A DNA stretch of 64,000 nt from assembly GCF_947495995.1 (NCBI RefSeq), contig NZ_CANMAX010000001.1, positions 1-64,000 of the forward strand, read 5' to 3'. Under the pieces are notes generated by a model. It searched no databases, had not been told where the DNA came from, and saw only the letters and a program-made list of their open reading frames with translations. This stretch comes from an uncultured Tenacibaculum sp. (GTDB taxonomy: Bacteria; Bacteroidota; Bacteroidia; Flavobacteriales; Flavobacteriaceae). How positions within the stretch are numbered: the stretch's first letter is position 1; each line of letters begins with the position of its first letter. The translations under genes were made by a program, and so were the position numbers. This document shows positions 35,811 to 46,458 of the stretch, piece by piece.

Positions 35811-37076
35811 TTGAAGTTACTCAAGAATTCATTCATTAAAAACATTCTTACACTTATTTCCGGATCGGGTTTAAGTCAAATAATCATGTATGCATTTATT
35901 CCTTTACTTACTCGATTATTCTATGAGGAAGTATTTGGAGTTTTTATGCTTTTTTCTTCTACTGTTTTGTTATTAAAACCTTTAATTTCTTATCAGTTAG
36001 AACTTGCTATTGTAGTTCCTGAAACCACTAAAAAAGCTATTAATGTTTTTGTTTCTTTACTTTGCATTCTATTTATAAACTCATTGATTCTTTTCATTTT
36101 AATTTTTCTATTTAAAGAACCAATTGTTACTTTTTTTAATCTACAAAGTTTATTTTATTTCGTTTATTTTTTGCCTTTGGCTGCTTTCTTATATGGAGTT
36201 TCTTTTGCTCTTGAATATTGGAATAACAGAAATGAAAACTTTAAAAATATCGCGAAAGCTCAACTGATAAAATCCAGTACAATGAGTATTGGACAACTTA
36301 CAACTGGATTAACTATAAAATCATTAGGACTTATTCCCGGTTATTTAGCTGGAATGGTTTTTCAAGTATCGTCTTTACTAAAAAACTCTTATTCAAGTAT
36401 ACGACAAGAATTACATCATGTATCTCTTGCTGAAATGAAACAAGTTGTAAAACAATATAAAGACATTCCTATTTATAGTACAATCATCAACTTTTCTAAT
36501 ACTTTATCGAATGAATTGCCTATTCTTTTAATTACTAAATTCTTTGGAATTAAAGCCACAGGAATTTATGGATTGGCAAGTAAAGTAAGTAAAGCCCCAA
36601 CTGGTATTGTTCAAAATTCAGTTAGTCAAGTATTCTTCAGTAAAGCAACTCAAATTGTAAATGATCAAGGAGATTTAAAATCTTTCGTTTTAAAAACAAT
36701 CAAAGGTTTAGTGGTTACTGGAGCTATATTATTCGGTGGTTTAGCAATTATTTCTTTCTTCTTTGAATTCATTTTTGGTAGTGAATGGAAAGATGTTGGC
36801 TTGTATACTAGAATTTTAATTCCTTGGTTATTCTTCATGTTTTTATGCTCGCCTATTACACCGCTAATCACAATTTTAAATCGACAGAAAGTTTTACTGC
36901 TTTTTGATATTCTATTACTAATCTTTAGATTTTTAGCACTATTTATTGGTTTCAAACTGTATAACAACCTAGTTATTTCATTGGTCTTATTTTCACTAGT
37001 AGGCGCAATTTTTAATATTTTTATGATTATTTACTTAATTAGTATTTCAAACAAAAAGCAGATTGGATACCAATAA
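35811..37076 (+). CDS. Polysaccharide flippase (Wzx/MATE-like)
   Basis: A 421-residue protein of about 12 transmembrane helices of the oligosaccharide flippase type. The N-terminal ISGSGLSQIIMYAFIPLLTR and FGIKATGIYGLASKVSKAPT are typical for lipid-linked glycan exporters. Start TTG at 35811, with TATATTTG at 35750 as a possible promoter. It overlaps the next gene by 14 bases, so they are co-translated. It is the head of a four-gene surface-polymer operon. Confidence 0.85.
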   Translation: MKLLKNSFIKNILTLISGSGLSQIIMYAFIPLLTRLFYEEVFGVFMLFSSTVLLLKPLISYQLELAIVVPETTKKAINVFVSLLCILFINSLILFILIFLFKEPIVTFFNLQSLFYFVYFLPLAAFLYGVSFALEYWNNRNENFKNIAKAQLIKSSTMSIGQLTTGLTIKSLGLIPGYLAGMVFQVSSLLKNSYSSIRQELHHVSLAEMKQVVKQYKDIPIYSTIINFSNTLSNELPILLITKFFGIKATGIYGLASKVSKAPTGIVQNSVSQVFFSKATQIVNDQGDLKSFVLKTIKGLVVTGAILFGGLAIISFFFEFIFGSEWKDVGLYTRILIPWLFFMFLCSPITPLITILNRQKVLLLFDILLLIFRFLALFIGFKLYNNLVISLVLFSLVGAIFNIFMIIYLISISNKKQIGYQ

Positions 37077-38193
37077 CATCAACATAACTTTTACAGGAGA
37101 TTTGAATATCTCTGGCGCATTCGTTTCTAAAGTTGTTGATAACGATGAAATATTTTGTAGTGAACTAAAATTTGAATTCCAACAAAATGACTATGTTGTT
37201 TGTAATTTAGAAGGTCCTACAACTTCTTCTAAATTTAGAACGACAACACAAACAGTAATTAAAAGTCCTAGAGAAACTATTAGTTACTTATCTCGACAAA
37301 ACATTAAAGTATTTAATCTTGCTAATAATCACATTTTTGATACTGATTCTACTGGTGTTGATGATACAATTCAAGAAATTGAACAACACAAATGTCTTTA
37401 CTTTGGAATAACTAATGAGCAAAAAGACGCTGTTCAAATTATAGAAAAGAACGGAATTAAAATTGGTTTAATTGGCGTTGTACATACTTTTCCTTATGAA
37501 TTAGGAAAATATTCGATTCCTAAGAAAAGTTTCAATCAAATAAAAAAGCTTGTTGAAAAACTCAGTTCTAAAACCGATCATATTGTTGTAAATTTTCATG
37601 GTTTTGAAGAGTTTACTGTTTATCCTTCTCCTGTGAAACGAAAGTTTTTACAGAAAGTCGCTAGTCTAAAAAAAGTTTCAATAGTTATTGCACATCATTC
37701 CCATACTTTTCAAGGATTTGAACACATTAATACAACACCTGTATTTTATTCGTTAGGAAATTTTGTATTTGATATACCTAATCACAAAATGTACGATTAT
37801 GTAAATTCCGGAGCTTTAGTCAGGTTTCAATTTAGAAAAACAGATTTCTCTTTTGATTTTGTTCCGTTCAGTATAAATGATGGATTTGTAAAAAAGTCAG
37901 AGGATGAAACTTTTATGAATCATTTACATCAAATTTCTGATTTCAGTAATTACAGTAGCAAATGGCGTAAAGAAGCACATCGCACATTATTCAGAAAAAA
38001 TAATCCTAAAATAGCACCTCAACAAGAAGGTAAAACTTTACAAAACTCGAGTTTACTCAGCATTCTTTTTTCAAGAAAATTCTATCAAAAATGTAAACTA
38101 ATTTTAGGAGATCGAACAATGTTTTCAGTTTATTCTAACGCTATTTATCAAGAAATACGAAATAGATTCTCATTAAAAAAACATTCGGAATAA
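37063..38193 (+). CDS. CapA-family protein
   Basis: A 376-residue protein of the CapA/PgsA family, a metallophosphatase-fold group linked to poly-gamma-glutamate capsule. Visible signatures: ITFTGDLNISG near the start, VCNLEGP, FNLANNHIFDTDSTGVDDT, then HHSHTFQGFE and YSLGNFVFD. The N-terminal membrane anchor of PgsA is lacking, so this form may act in the cytoplasm. Start TTG at 37063 inside the flippase gene. With no CapB/CapC genes nearby, polyglutamate synthesis is not implied; it more likely serves the polymer exported by the flippase. Confidence 0.85.
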   Translation: MDTNNINITFTGDLNISGAFVSKVVDNDEIFCSELKFEFQQNDYVVCNLEGPTTSSKFRTTTQTVIKSPRETISYLSRQNIKVFNLANNHIFDTDSTGVDDTIQEIEQHKCLYFGITNEQKDAVQIIEKNGIKIGLIGVVHTFPYELGKYSIPKKSFNQIKKLVEKLSSKTDHIVVNFHGFEEFTVYPSPVKRKFLQKVASLKKVSIVIAHHSHTFQGFEHINTTPVFYSLGNFVFDIPNHKMYDYVNSGALVRFQFRKTDFSFDFVPFSINDGFVKKSEDETFMNHLHQISDFSNYSSKWRKEAHRTLFRKNNPKIAPQQEGKTLQNSSLLSILFSRKFYQKCKLILGDRTMFSVYSNAIYQEIRNRFSLKKHSE

Positions 38194-38194
38194 G

Positions 38195-39772
38195 ATGAGA
38201 ATTCACTTAAAGCAAAATAGAGGTTTTGATTGGTTTTCATCAGAAAACTCATATTTTAAAGGATATTTCTTTTATGAAAACACATTTTATGAAAAAGAGA
38301 ATGCAATCCTTAAACTTTTAAGTTTTCAATCTATTCCTGAATTTAAAAACGCGGCAAGGCAATTTAATGGAGTATTTACTATTGTAATCACAATTGACAA
38401 TAGTACTTTAATTGTATGTGATACAACTCGAAGCTTTCCATTATTCTATGGAATGAAAAACGAAACACTTTTAATTACAGATACAATTGAAGAATTTAAA
38501 TCAGAAACTATTCGTAAAGAATCGGAAATTGAAATGCTTTCTTCTTTGCATTGTTACGCAAACAAAACATTATTTAATGAAATATTCATAACTCAATCCA
38601 GTGAATTACTTACGCTACAAAATGAAGAAATTATTAGTTCTGAGTTTTTGTTTAATTATGTTCCTTTAGAATGTAGTAAAGAATCTTATACTAAACTCAA
38701 AGAAAAAACTATTAATACGTTTGACAATGCTTTTAATCGATTATCAAAAACTATTGAAGGAAAAAGAATTGCATTGCCTTTAAGTGCAGGTTATGATTCT
38801 AGATTAATCGCTTGTTACTTAAAAAAATTAGGACATAAAAATGTTATCTGTTATACCTATGGACGAACATCTAGTTTTGAAATTGAAAATTCAAAAAAGG
38901 TTGCTGAAGAACTCGATTTTGAATGGATTTTTATTCCATATTCAAAAGCATTAATTGAAGGCTTCACTAACTCAAACGAATTCAAAAAGTTTGTGGAATT
39001 TGCTGGAAAATATTCAAGCACACCAAACTTTCAAGAGTATTTTGCAGTTAATTATTTGAAACAACAAAAATTGATTGATGAAAACACTGTTGTTATTTCA
39101 GGTTATGCAGGTGATTTATTAGGTGGAAGTCAATTTTTAAAAGTAATTCCAAAAGATTTTACTTCTGATAATTTAGTAGCAACTATTTATAAGGAGAAAT
39201 ACAATTTATTTAATCATACGGCCGAACAAAAAGAGAAATTACAAAATACAATTACAACAACACTCAGTAATTTTAATAAAGAATACACCAAAAAATCACC
39301 TCACGCAGTTTTCGAAGATTTTGATATCAAAGAGAAGATTACCAAGTATATTTTTAATTCTGCTAATTTTTATACATTCTTTGGTTGTGAAGTTCGTTTT
39401 CCTTTTTGGGATTCTGAATTACTCGAACATTTCAAAAGGATTCCTGTTCAATATAAATTAGAGAAAAAGTTATTTGATGATGTTTTGATTTCAAATTATT
39501 TTAAACCTCTAAATGTGTATTTTTCTAATGATTATAAACCAGATTCTAAACATTTAAAAGAAAATAAATTAAAAAGTGTTGTTAAGAATTTGATTCCTAA
39601 AAAAGTTTTGACAAAACAATTAGAAAAATCTGACTGGAATAATTATCTATTAATCACAAATGAACTTAAAGAAGAACTCTTAAAAAAGAATTTACCTTTT
39701 AAAAATCCTACAAAAGCTTACAATCAAATTGTAGTTCAATGGTATTTGTATTTTTGTAAAAACAAAATCTAA
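38195..39772 (+). CDS. Asparagine-synthase-like protein
   Basis: A 525-residue protein with the two-domain layout of asparagine synthetases: N-terminal Ntn-type region (1-165, [30 protein letters not shown]) and C-terminal ATP-pyrophosphatase domain with [11 protein letters not shown] (PP-loop) and [12 protein letters not shown]. The sequence begins MRIHLKQ, so the catalytic Cys2 needed to release ammonia from glutamine is absent. It is probably an amide or amine ligase acting on a surface molecule, as AsnB-like proteins in glycan clusters do. It begins one base after capA. Confidence 0.85.
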   Translation: MRIHLKQNRGFDWFSSENSYFKGYFFYENTFYEKENAILKLLSFQSIPEFKNAARQFNGVFTIVITIDNSTLIVCDTTRSFPLFYGMKNETLLITDTIEEFKSETIRKESEIEMLSSLHCYANKTLFNEIFITQSSELLTLQNEEIISSEFLFNYVPLECSKESYTKLKEKTINTFDNAFNRLSKTIEGKRIALPLSAGYDSRLIACYLKKLGHKNVICYTYGRTSSFEIENSKKVAEELDFEWIFIPYSKALIEGFTNSNEFKKFVEFAGKYSSTPNFQEYFAVNYLKQQKLIDENTVVISGYAGDLLGGSQFLKVIPKDFTSDNLVATIYKEKYNLFNHTAEQKEKLQNTITTTLSNFNKEYTKKSPHAVFEDFDIKEKITKYIFNSANFYTFFGCEVRFPFWDSELLEHFKRIPVQYKLEKKLFDDVLISNYFKPLNVYFSNDYKPDSKHLKENKLKSVVKNLIPKKVLTKQLEKSDWNNYLLITNELKEELLKKNLPFKNPTKAYNQIVVQWYLYFCKNKI

Positions 39773-40383
39773 TGTTTAGTAAAATCGACTTTTTAATTTT
39801 TGGATGGATTATCAAACTTTTCTATCCTCAATATTACCGACCAAAGTACGGTTATCAACGATATTATATTTTGTTTTTTCATTACATAATTCCGCAATTC
39901 TTTTTTAGACTGAACCCAAAAGTAAAATGGCCAGTTCATTTTACTTCTAAAGTACTAGCTCCAAAAAATATTCAAAAAGGAATTTTATGTGATCCTGGTG
40001 ATAATTTGAATAATTATATTCAAGCCAATAATGGAATTATTTTCGGAAATAATATTGAATTAGGTCCGGGTGTTTCTATTATTTCCTCTAATCACAATTT
40101 TGAGAATTTACGTGAACATATAAAATCAGATCCTATTGTTATTGGAAATAACGTTTGGATTGGCGCTAACACGACCGTTCTACCTGAAGTTAACATTGGC
40201 GATAATGTTATAATTGGAGCAAATTCTGTAGTAACAAAAGATATTCCGAGTAATTCTATCGCAGTTGGAAATCCTTGTAAAGTTGTGAAAGAAAAGCCTG
40301 CTTATACAGAAGATTTATCTCAAATAAAATTCAACAGAAAACTTCCTAAGAAATATCAAGAGTTTTTAAACACTAACGTTTAA
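39772..40383 (+). CDS. Hexapeptide-repeat acyltransferase
   Basis: A 203-residue left-handed beta-helix transferase. Hexapeptide turns such as [39 protein letters not shown] and [20 protein letters not shown] are clear; the SSNH segment supplies the usual catalytic His. It probably transfers an acetyl group to a sugar. Its first base overlaps the last base of the asparagine-synthase-like gene; its 3' end overlaps the convergent gene by 11 bases. Confidence 0.88.
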   Translation: MFSKIDFLIFGWIIKLFYPQYYRPKYGYQRYYILFFHYIIPQFFFRLNPKVKWPVHFTSKVLAPKNIQKGILCDPGDNLNNYIQANNGIIFGNNIELGPGVSIISSNHNFENLREHIKSDPIVIGNNVWIGANTTVLPEVNIGDNVIIGANSVVTKDIPSNSIAVGNPCKVVKEKPAYTEDLSQIKFNRKLPKKYQEFLNTNV

Positions 40384-41278
40384 AAATTTGAAGTAGTTTA
40401 GGTAATCTATTTTGTCTTATTAATATGTAATTTTCTGTTTTTGCTCCGAAGCTATAGAAATATTGTGCAATATTTTTCATTGAAGAACCTCCAAAATTAA
40501 ATTCAGAATATTGAGGCTGATACTTAAAAATAGCTCGATCTATAAGAAATGTATTTGCTCCGTTTTTTCTATCATTGAAATTAGTAGCTGAAGCAAGAAT
40601 CGATACTTTATCTTTAAATTTTGTAAAAAATCCTGAAGCAATTAATTCTCCATCTTTATTGTAAACAGATAAAATTTGTCCGACTTTTTTCTGAATACAA
40701 ATACTCATAGCTTTATGTAAACGTATATAATCTTGTTCTTTTATTTTAGTTACTCTTTTCCCGACATTATCTCTATATAAATTAATGAGATTCATCGGAT
40801 CATCATCCCACTTTTCAGTTAAATCGTTCTTCTTTGCTCTATTTAAATCCTTTCTTCGATCTCTTCTGTAACCTGACTTTACTTTTTCGTAAGGATCGTT
40901 TAATGAAATATATTGAAAAGTTCTTCCTTGCTGATACGCTTCAAACATTGAAAATGAATTCTTACTATTCAGTCGGCTTTCAACAAATTTAAACTCACTA
41001 AATACTTCAATTAGAAATTCATTTTCATCTTCAATTTCCTTAGAGAAAATTCCTAATTCTAAAATCCAAAAAGGGAGATATGCATATTTAATAAAGAATT
41101 TTCTTTTCCATGGCACTGGCATTACAGCTTCATAATCGTTTAAAACAAAAGCACTCCAGTTATCTGTTACTTGATCTAAATACCAAGAAAATCCAAAAAC
41201 GTTACTTTGTATCGAATTCGCTACACAAGCATTATATTTTTCTTCATCTAAGTTTTTCCTAGCAACAAATGTTATCAT
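40373..41278 (-). CDS. FemAB/GNAT-like acyltransferase
   Basis: A 301-residue protein with a GNAT-type fold as in FemAB-like or Acetyltransf_6 proteins: [19 protein letters not shown] early, [18 protein letters not shown] in the middle, [20 protein letters not shown] and [20 protein letters not shown], ending with [20 protein letters not shown]. Such proteins attach amino acids or acyl groups to cell-wall or surface molecules. It overlaps the deacetylase gene by four bases. Confidence 0.75.
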   Translation of the reverse strand: MITFVARKNLDEEKYNACVANSIQSNVFGFSWYLDQVTDNWSAFVLNDYEAVMPVPWKRKFFIKYAYLPFWILELGIFSKEIEDENEFLIEVFSEFKFVESRLNSKNSFSMFEAYQQGRTFQYISLNDPYEKVKSGYRRDRRKDLNRAKKNDLTEKWDDDPMNLINLYRDNVGKRVTKIKEQDYIRLHKAMSICIQKKVGQILSVYNKDGELIASGFFTKFKDKVSILASATNFNDRKNGANTFLIDRAIFKYQPQYSEFNFGGSSMKNIAQYFYSFGAKTENYILIRQNRLPKLLQIFKR

Positions 41279-42582
41279 CTATTCGTAATAATCTTTAACA
41301 TTGATTCATAAACTCTTCCCCAACCCTTCCAACGCATGTAACCACTTAAACTTTCGTTATGGAATAATGTTATAAATGTTCCATTAACTTTCTTTACAGC
41401 ATTATTTAACTCGTTTATCTTACCTAAAGATTGTTTAGGAGTTAACTTCATATAATCATTCAATGTTGTATCCATCAATGCAAATGGAAAGATTTTTAAC
41501 GGCGTTTGAATTTCAAAATCTAAATCATAGAAATAAAAAGGTGTACAAGTACTTGCTCTGAATCCGACATGACTCGCATATCCCATTGAATAATCTTCAT
41601 GAATTTCTAAATCAATTAACTTCTGAAATGTAGTAGGCAATGAGAAACGAAGATAATGTTGTCTCGATCTAAAAATCGGCATATTTGTAATTCCTTCTAA
41701 ACGCTCTTTTTCAGTTTTCAATTTCTGAAAGTTATTCATGGTGTAAAAAGAAGGATGTAATCCTACTCTTGCGTAATCAACCATATCTTTAATTAGCAAC
41801 CGGAATTTACCTTTTGATGCAGAAACATTCGTATCATAAGTCGAATAATCGGCAATTAAAAAGAAAAAAACAGTTCTTACATCGTACTTTTTCTTTAGTG
41901 CTATTATCTTTTTAAAAGTATCGTACGGATCTCTTTTTAAATTAAATCTAACCGCTATTCGATCTAAAGCATTAAAAAAGTTTAACTGATAAATATCTTT
42001 CAACAAACCTCCAAATGCTCTAATTGTACTTTTATACTTATACGCATAAGCATTATCAACATCTATTGTAGAAATAAACTTATAAGTTCTTTCTTTATAT
42101 TCGTATTCAGGAAATCTTTCCTTAATAACTGCTAATAGTTTATAAGCCCAAATATCTATCACTGGTTTTTCTAAAAATCCATGTTGATATGCTAAACTTT
42201 GATTTGCAGGAAAACGCTCGTATTTATCTTTAATATGAGGCAGATACTCTTCGTATCTTGTAATCAAGAAAAAACTTGCAGAAAAAATATCGAACGGAAT
42301 AGTTGACTTCTTTCCTTGAAAGAAAAAACAAGGAACGTTGTCCCATTTTGAAATATCAATATCTACATCACGTACACCTTGTTCAAATAATAAATCGGTA
42401 CTTTTTATAAAGAATTCATTTCCTAACGGAACTTTTGTATACGACATCTTAGGTCCGTTAAACGCAACAAAATCCTCAATCTTAGAAGTAAAATCTACTT
42501 CTAAAAGCAATGTTCTAGTAAAAATATGCTTAAAAATATAGCGTACTCTGGGTGTAACTTTATGTGTGTAAACTAATATCAA
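41275..42582 (-). CDS. Polysaccharide deacetylase-like protein
   Basis: A 435-residue protein. The N-terminal 130 residues form an accessory region known from related flavobacterial proteins (YTHKVTPRVRYIFKHIF; ISKWDNVPCFFFQG). The rest resembles a NodB-type deacetylase: STIDVDNAYAYKYK stands at the motif 1 position (metal-binding Asp), and VGLHPSFYT and YASHVGFRAST are probable later motifs. The likely role is to remove acetyl groups from a surface glycan. The start is TTG at 42582; no in-frame ATG is close. A TATTTTTG element (42592-42585) lies just upstream. Confidence 0.75.
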   Translation of the reverse strand: MILVYTHKVTPRVRYIFKHIFTRTLLLEVDFTSKIEDFVAFNGPKMSYTKVPLGNEFFIKSTDLLFEQGVRDVDIDISKWDNVPCFFFQGKKSTIPFDIFSASFFLITRYEEYLPHIKDKYERFPANQSLAYQHGFLEKPVIDIWAYKLLAVIKERFPEYEYKERTYKFISTIDVDNAYAYKYKSTIRAFGGLLKDIYQLNFFNALDRIAVRFNLKRDPYDTFKKIIALKKKYDVRTVFFFLIADYSTYDTNVSASKGKFRLLIKDMVDYARVGLHPSFYTMNNFQKLKTEKERLEGITNMPIFRSRQHYLRFSLPTTFQKLIDLEIHEDYSMGYASHVGFRASTCTPFYFYDLDFEIQTPLKIFPFALMDTTLNDYMKLTPKQSLGKINELNNAVKKVNGTFITLFHNESLSGYMRWKGWGRVYESMLKIITNR

Positions 42583-42615
42583 GTCAAAAATATCATCTAT
42601 TGTTCGTTTCTGTAA

Positions 42616-43302
42616 CTACAGAATTCCTTCGTCTGCAAAGCTAAAGTAATCTTTTTCAGTTATAATTAAATGATCCAAAACTTTTATGTCTAAAGCTTCT
42701 CCTGCTTTAATTATTTTTTGAGTAAGCTGTTTATCTGAATTACTTGGAGTTAATTTTCCTGACGGATGATTATGAATTAGAATAATTCCTACTGAAGCCA
42801 GCTCTAAAGCTTTCTTATAAATCAAACGTACATCAACCAAAGCACTAACTAAACCGCCTTTACTTATTTGATGTTTTGCTAAAACTGTATTCGAATTATT
42901 TAAATACACCACCCAAAACTCTTCATGAGCTAAATCTCCAACAATGGGTTGCATTAGATTACAAACATGAGCAGATGATTTTATTTTAAAAATACGCTGA
43001 CCTTCTTCAAATTGCCTTCTTTTCCCTAATTCCAATGCTGTGATTATACTTATGGCTTTAGCTTCGCCAATTCCCTTAAACTTAGTAAGTTCTTCTATAG
43101 ATAATTTGGATAAGCTGTTTAAATTATTATTTGTTGAAGCTAAAATTCGTTTGGAGAGTTCTACAGCACTTTCTTCTCTATTTCCAGAACCAATTAAGAT
43201 TGCGATTAACTCTGCATTGGTAATTATCGATTTTCCTTTATGCAATAACTTTTCTCTAGGTCTATCATCGATAGCCCAAGATTTAATACTCAACTTTTTC
43301 AT
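42616..43302 (-). CDS. radC: RadC-family JAMM protein
   Basis: A 228-residue RadC protein: helix-hairpin-helix region (LSIEELTKFKGIGEAKAISI) followed by a JAB/MPN metal-binding domain with LIHNHPSGKLTPSNSD (HxHPSG and the later Asp). The family is named DNA repair protein, but its biochemical role remains unclear. Promoter element TATCTTTG at 43327-43320, 17 bases before the ATG. Confidence 0.93.
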   Translation of the reverse strand: MKKLSIKSWAIDDRPREKLLHKGKSIITNAELIAILIGSGNREESAVELSKRILASTNNNLNSLSKLSIEELTKFKGIGEAKAISIITALELGKRRQFEEGQRIFKIKSSAHVCNLMQPIVGDLAHEEFWVVYLNNSNTVLAKHQISKGGLVSALVDVRLIYKKALELASVGIILIHNHPSGKLTPSNSDKQLTQKIIKAGEALDIKVLDHLIITEKDYFSFADEGIL

Positions 43303-43509
43303 TTTTTCAATTTTACTACCAAAGATAAAAAAAGTAATAGAAACTATGAATTCTTATCAAAACACTCAACTTGAGCAAACTAGAACTTAAAAACACAGCT
43401 TCATCAAAACTTACTCATTAACAAAAACTTACATTTAATTTCTTTCATTTTGTAATGTTATCAATTTCTAGATTTAAAGAAATCGTCTAGTTTTTTAATG
43501 TTAAAACTG

Positions 43510-43517
43510 TATCTTTG
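43510..43517 (+). promoter_or_regulatory. -7 element before trkA
   Basis: TATCTTTG is an exact TAnnTTTG, 23 bases upstream of the trkA ATG. Confidence 0.55.
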
Positions 43518-43540
43518 TAGCCTATTCGTTAATTTTTAAT

Positions 43541-44887
43541 ATGAAAATTATTATAGCCGGAGCTGGTGATGTTGGATTTCATCTGGCTAAACTCCTATCC
43601 TACGAATCTCAAGACACATACATTGTCGATTTAGATGGTGACAAATTGAATTATATCAATAATAACTTAGACGTTATCACTAAAAAAGGAGATGCAACTT
43701 CAATAAAGTTACTTAAAGAAATAGGAATTGGAAATGCCGATTTGTTATTAGCTGTTACTGAAAACCAAAACACAAACTTTACAATTGCTGTTATTGGTAA
43801 AGCTTTAGGAGTAAACAAAACAATTGCTAGAATTAAAAACCCAGAATTTCTAAATAGCGAGTGTATCGATTTTAAAGATTTTGGTGTTGACTTTATGATT
43901 TCTCCTGAAGAATTAGCAGCAGAGGAAATTAAATTGCTATTACATCAGTCATCTTTTAATGATACTGTTGCCTTTGAAAATGGTTTGTTTAATGTGATGG
44001 GAACTACGTTAGGATATAAATCTCCAATCGTAAACTTATCTGTTAAAGAGGCTAAAGATAAATTCAATATGGTAGATTTTATTACCATTGCGATTAAAAG
44101 AGAAGGTATTGCACAAACTATAATTCCTAGAGGAGATACAGAATATAAAATGAACGATCAGGTTTATTTTTCTGTTCCAAATTATAGTATTGAAAAACTA
44201 TATCCTATTATTGGAAAAGAGCATTTAGACATTAAAAACGTAATGATCTTAGGTGGTAGTAGTATTGGTAAAAAAACAGCTAGAAATCTTTGTAAAGACA
44301 ACTTTAAAGTAAAGTTAGTTGAAAAAAACAGAGATAAAGCTTTAACTCTTGCTGAAGATTTAAGAACTACGTTAGTAATTCATGGTGATGGTAGAGAATT
44401 AGAACTATTAGAAGAAGAAAATATTAGAGATATGGATGCATTTATTGCTGTTACAGGTGATTCTGAAACAAATATCATGTCTTGTTTAGTAGCAAAATCT
44501 AAAGGTGTTAGAAAAACCGTAGCATTAGTTGAAAATATGGATTATATCAATATTTCTCAAACTATTGGAATCGACACTTTGATAAATAAAAAGTTAATTG
44601 CAGCAAGTAATATTTTTAGACATATCCGTAAAGGAGAAATTCTTGCGCTTGCCAACTTACATAATATTGATGCTGAAGTTTTTGAGTTTGAAGTTCAATA
44701 CGGAGCTAAAGTAACTGAAAAACCAATTCGAGAACTACGTTTTCCTAGAGAAGCTGTTTTTGGAGGAATTATTAGAAACGGAAAAGCATTAATGTCTTTT
44801 GGTGATATGCAAATACAAGCTGGCGATCATGCAATTGTATTTTGTTTACCTGAAGCTATTTCAACTGTTGAAGACTTATTTAACTAA
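43541..44887 (+). CDS. trkA: Trk potassium uptake regulatory protein TrkA
   Basis: A 448-residue cytoplasmic gating subunit with two RCK/TrkA-N domains, each opening with a Rossmann nucleotide motif (MKIIIAGAGDVGFHLAKLL and NVMILGGSSIGKKTARNL), each followed by a TrkA-C domain (near 130-215 and 365-448). It binds NAD(H)/ATP and controls TrkH. The stop codon overlaps the trkH ATG by one base, so the two are coupled. Confidence 0.95.
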   Translation: MKIIIAGAGDVGFHLAKLLSYESQDTYIVDLDGDKLNYINNNLDVITKKGDATSIKLLKEIGIGNADLLLAVTENQNTNFTIAVIGKALGVNKTIARIKNPEFLNSECIDFKDFGVDFMISPEELAAEEIKLLLHQSSFNDTVAFENGLFNVMGTTLGYKSPIVNLSVKEAKDKFNMVDFITIAIKREGIAQTIIPRGDTEYKMNDQVYFSVPNYSIEKLYPIIGKEHLDIKNVMILGGSSIGKKTARNLCKDNFKVKLVEKNRDKALTLAEDLRTTLVIHGDGRELELLEEENIRDMDAFIAVTGDSETNIMSCLVAKSKGVRKTVALVENMDYINISQTIGIDTLINKKLIAASNIFRHIRKGEILALANLHNIDAEVFEFEVQYGAKVTEKPIRELRFPREAVFGGIIRNGKALMSFGDMQIQAGDHAIVFCLPEAISTVEDLFN

Positions 44888-46389
44888 TGGAAAGTTTAAA
44901 TCTCAAATTAATTTTTCGTTTTTTAGGAATTACTGCCGTTTTGAACGGTCTTTTCATGTGGTTAGCAATTCCTTTTAGTTTATACTTCAGCGAAAAAAAT
45001 GTTGTTCTTGGAATTTTAAATGCAGGTATTATTACTGTTTTTATCGGACTTTTATTGTTCTTTTTCAATAAGCCGACCAACAAAAATTTACAAAAGAAAG
45101 AAGGTTATCTTATTGTTACATTAGGGTGGATTATTCTAACGTTAACAGGAATGCTTCCATACTTATTAACAGGAAGTATACCTTCAATTCCGAACGCTTT
45201 ATTTGAGACTATTTCTGGATATTCAACTACCGGATCTTCCATTCTTACAGATATTGAAAGTATGCCAAAAGGAATACTTTTCTGGAGAAGTGCGACACAT
45301 TGGATTGGTGGAATGGGAATTATTGTGCTTACAATTGCTATTTTACCATTATTAGGTATTGGTGGAATGCAGTTATTCTTAGCCGAAGCTCCTGGTCCGT
45401 CTGCTGATAAATTACACCCAAGAATTACCGATACTGCCAAACGTTTATGGCTAATTTATGTTGGACTTACCATTGCTGAATTCTTATTGCTAAAAGTAGC
45501 TGGAATGACTTGGTATGATGCCATTAATCATGCTATGGCTACGGTTAGTACAGGTGGGTTTTCTACTAAAAACGCTAGTGTTGCCCACTGGAATGGCATG
45601 CCTATGATTCAGTACATCATTATATTCTTCATGTTTGTCGCTGGAACAAACTTCGTTTTAACTTACTTCGCACTGAAAGGAAAAGTGAGAAAAGTAATAC
45701 AAAGCGAAGAGTTTAAATATTATGGTTTAGGTATACTTTTAGTAACCGTTTTAGTAACTGTTTGCATCATCTTCTTCCAAGATGAATCACTAAAAACTAC
45801 TATAGCACATCCAATGGTATTCGGAAAAGTAGAAAGCTCTTTCCGTCATGCTTTATTTTCAGTAATTTCTGTGGTAACCACTACAGGATTTGTCTCTGCT
45901 GATTTTACCATGTGGAGTTACTTTGTAACTGCTATATTTTTTGCTCTATTTTTTGTTGGTGGATCAGCTGGTTCTACTTCTGGAGGAGTAAAAGTGGTTC
46001 GTCATATTGTAATGCTTAAAAATAGTTTCTTAGAATTTAAAAAATCTTTACACCCAAACGCAATTATACCTGTTCGTTACGATGGGAAAGCAGTAAAACA
46101 AACTATTGTTTTTAACATTATATCATTCTTCATTTTATATATGTTAATCTTTATTGTAGGAACTGTAATTCTTGCTATGATGGGATTAGATATTAAATCA
46201 GCACTTGGTGCTTGTTCTTCTTCATTAGGAAATATCGGACCTGCAATTGGTAGTGTTAGTCCTGTAGATAATTTCTCACATCTTTCTACTAGTGCTAAAT
46301 TGTTCTGTTCTTTTCTAATGTTAATTGGACGTTTAGAATTATTTACTGTACTTATTTTATTTACTCCTTTCTTCTGGAAGAAAAATTAG
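44887..46389 (+). CDS. trkH: Trk potassium uptake channel TrkH
   Basis: A 500-residue inner membrane channel with four pore-loop repeats. Selectivity-filter-like segments include SGYSTTGSSILTDIE, VSTGGFSTKN, VTTTGFVSADF and SSLGNIGPAIG. GGSAGSTSGGVKVVRHIVM, the loop with the phosphate-like pocket, is also present. Full length. It pairs with TrkA for potassium uptake. Confidence 0.95.
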   Translation: MESLNLKLIFRFLGITAVLNGLFMWLAIPFSLYFSEKNVVLGILNAGIITVFIGLLLFFFNKPTNKNLQKKEGYLIVTLGWIILTLTGMLPYLLTGSIPSIPNALFETISGYSTTGSSILTDIESMPKGILFWRSATHWIGGMGIIVLTIAILPLLGIGGMQLFLAEAPGPSADKLHPRITDTAKRLWLIYVGLTIAEFLLLKVAGMTWYDAINHAMATVSTGGFSTKNASVAHWNGMPMIQYIIIFFMFVAGTNFVLTYFALKGKVRKVIQSEEFKYYGLGILLVTVLVTVCIIFFQDESLKTTIAHPMVFGKVESSFRHALFSVISVVTTTGFVSADFTMWSYFVTAIFFALFFVGGSAGSTSGGVKVVRHIVMLKNSFLEFKKSLHPNAIIPVRYDGKAVKQTIVFNIISFFILYMLIFIVGTVILAMMGLDIKSALGACSSSLGNIGPAIGSVSPVDNFSHLSTSAKLFCSFLMLIGRLELFTVLILFTPFFWKKN

Positions 46390-46458
46390 AAAGTCAGTTT
46401 TTATCAAACTTTTCAATACCATTTTTTCAAATTTTAACTTTTGTTAAGAAACATATTT

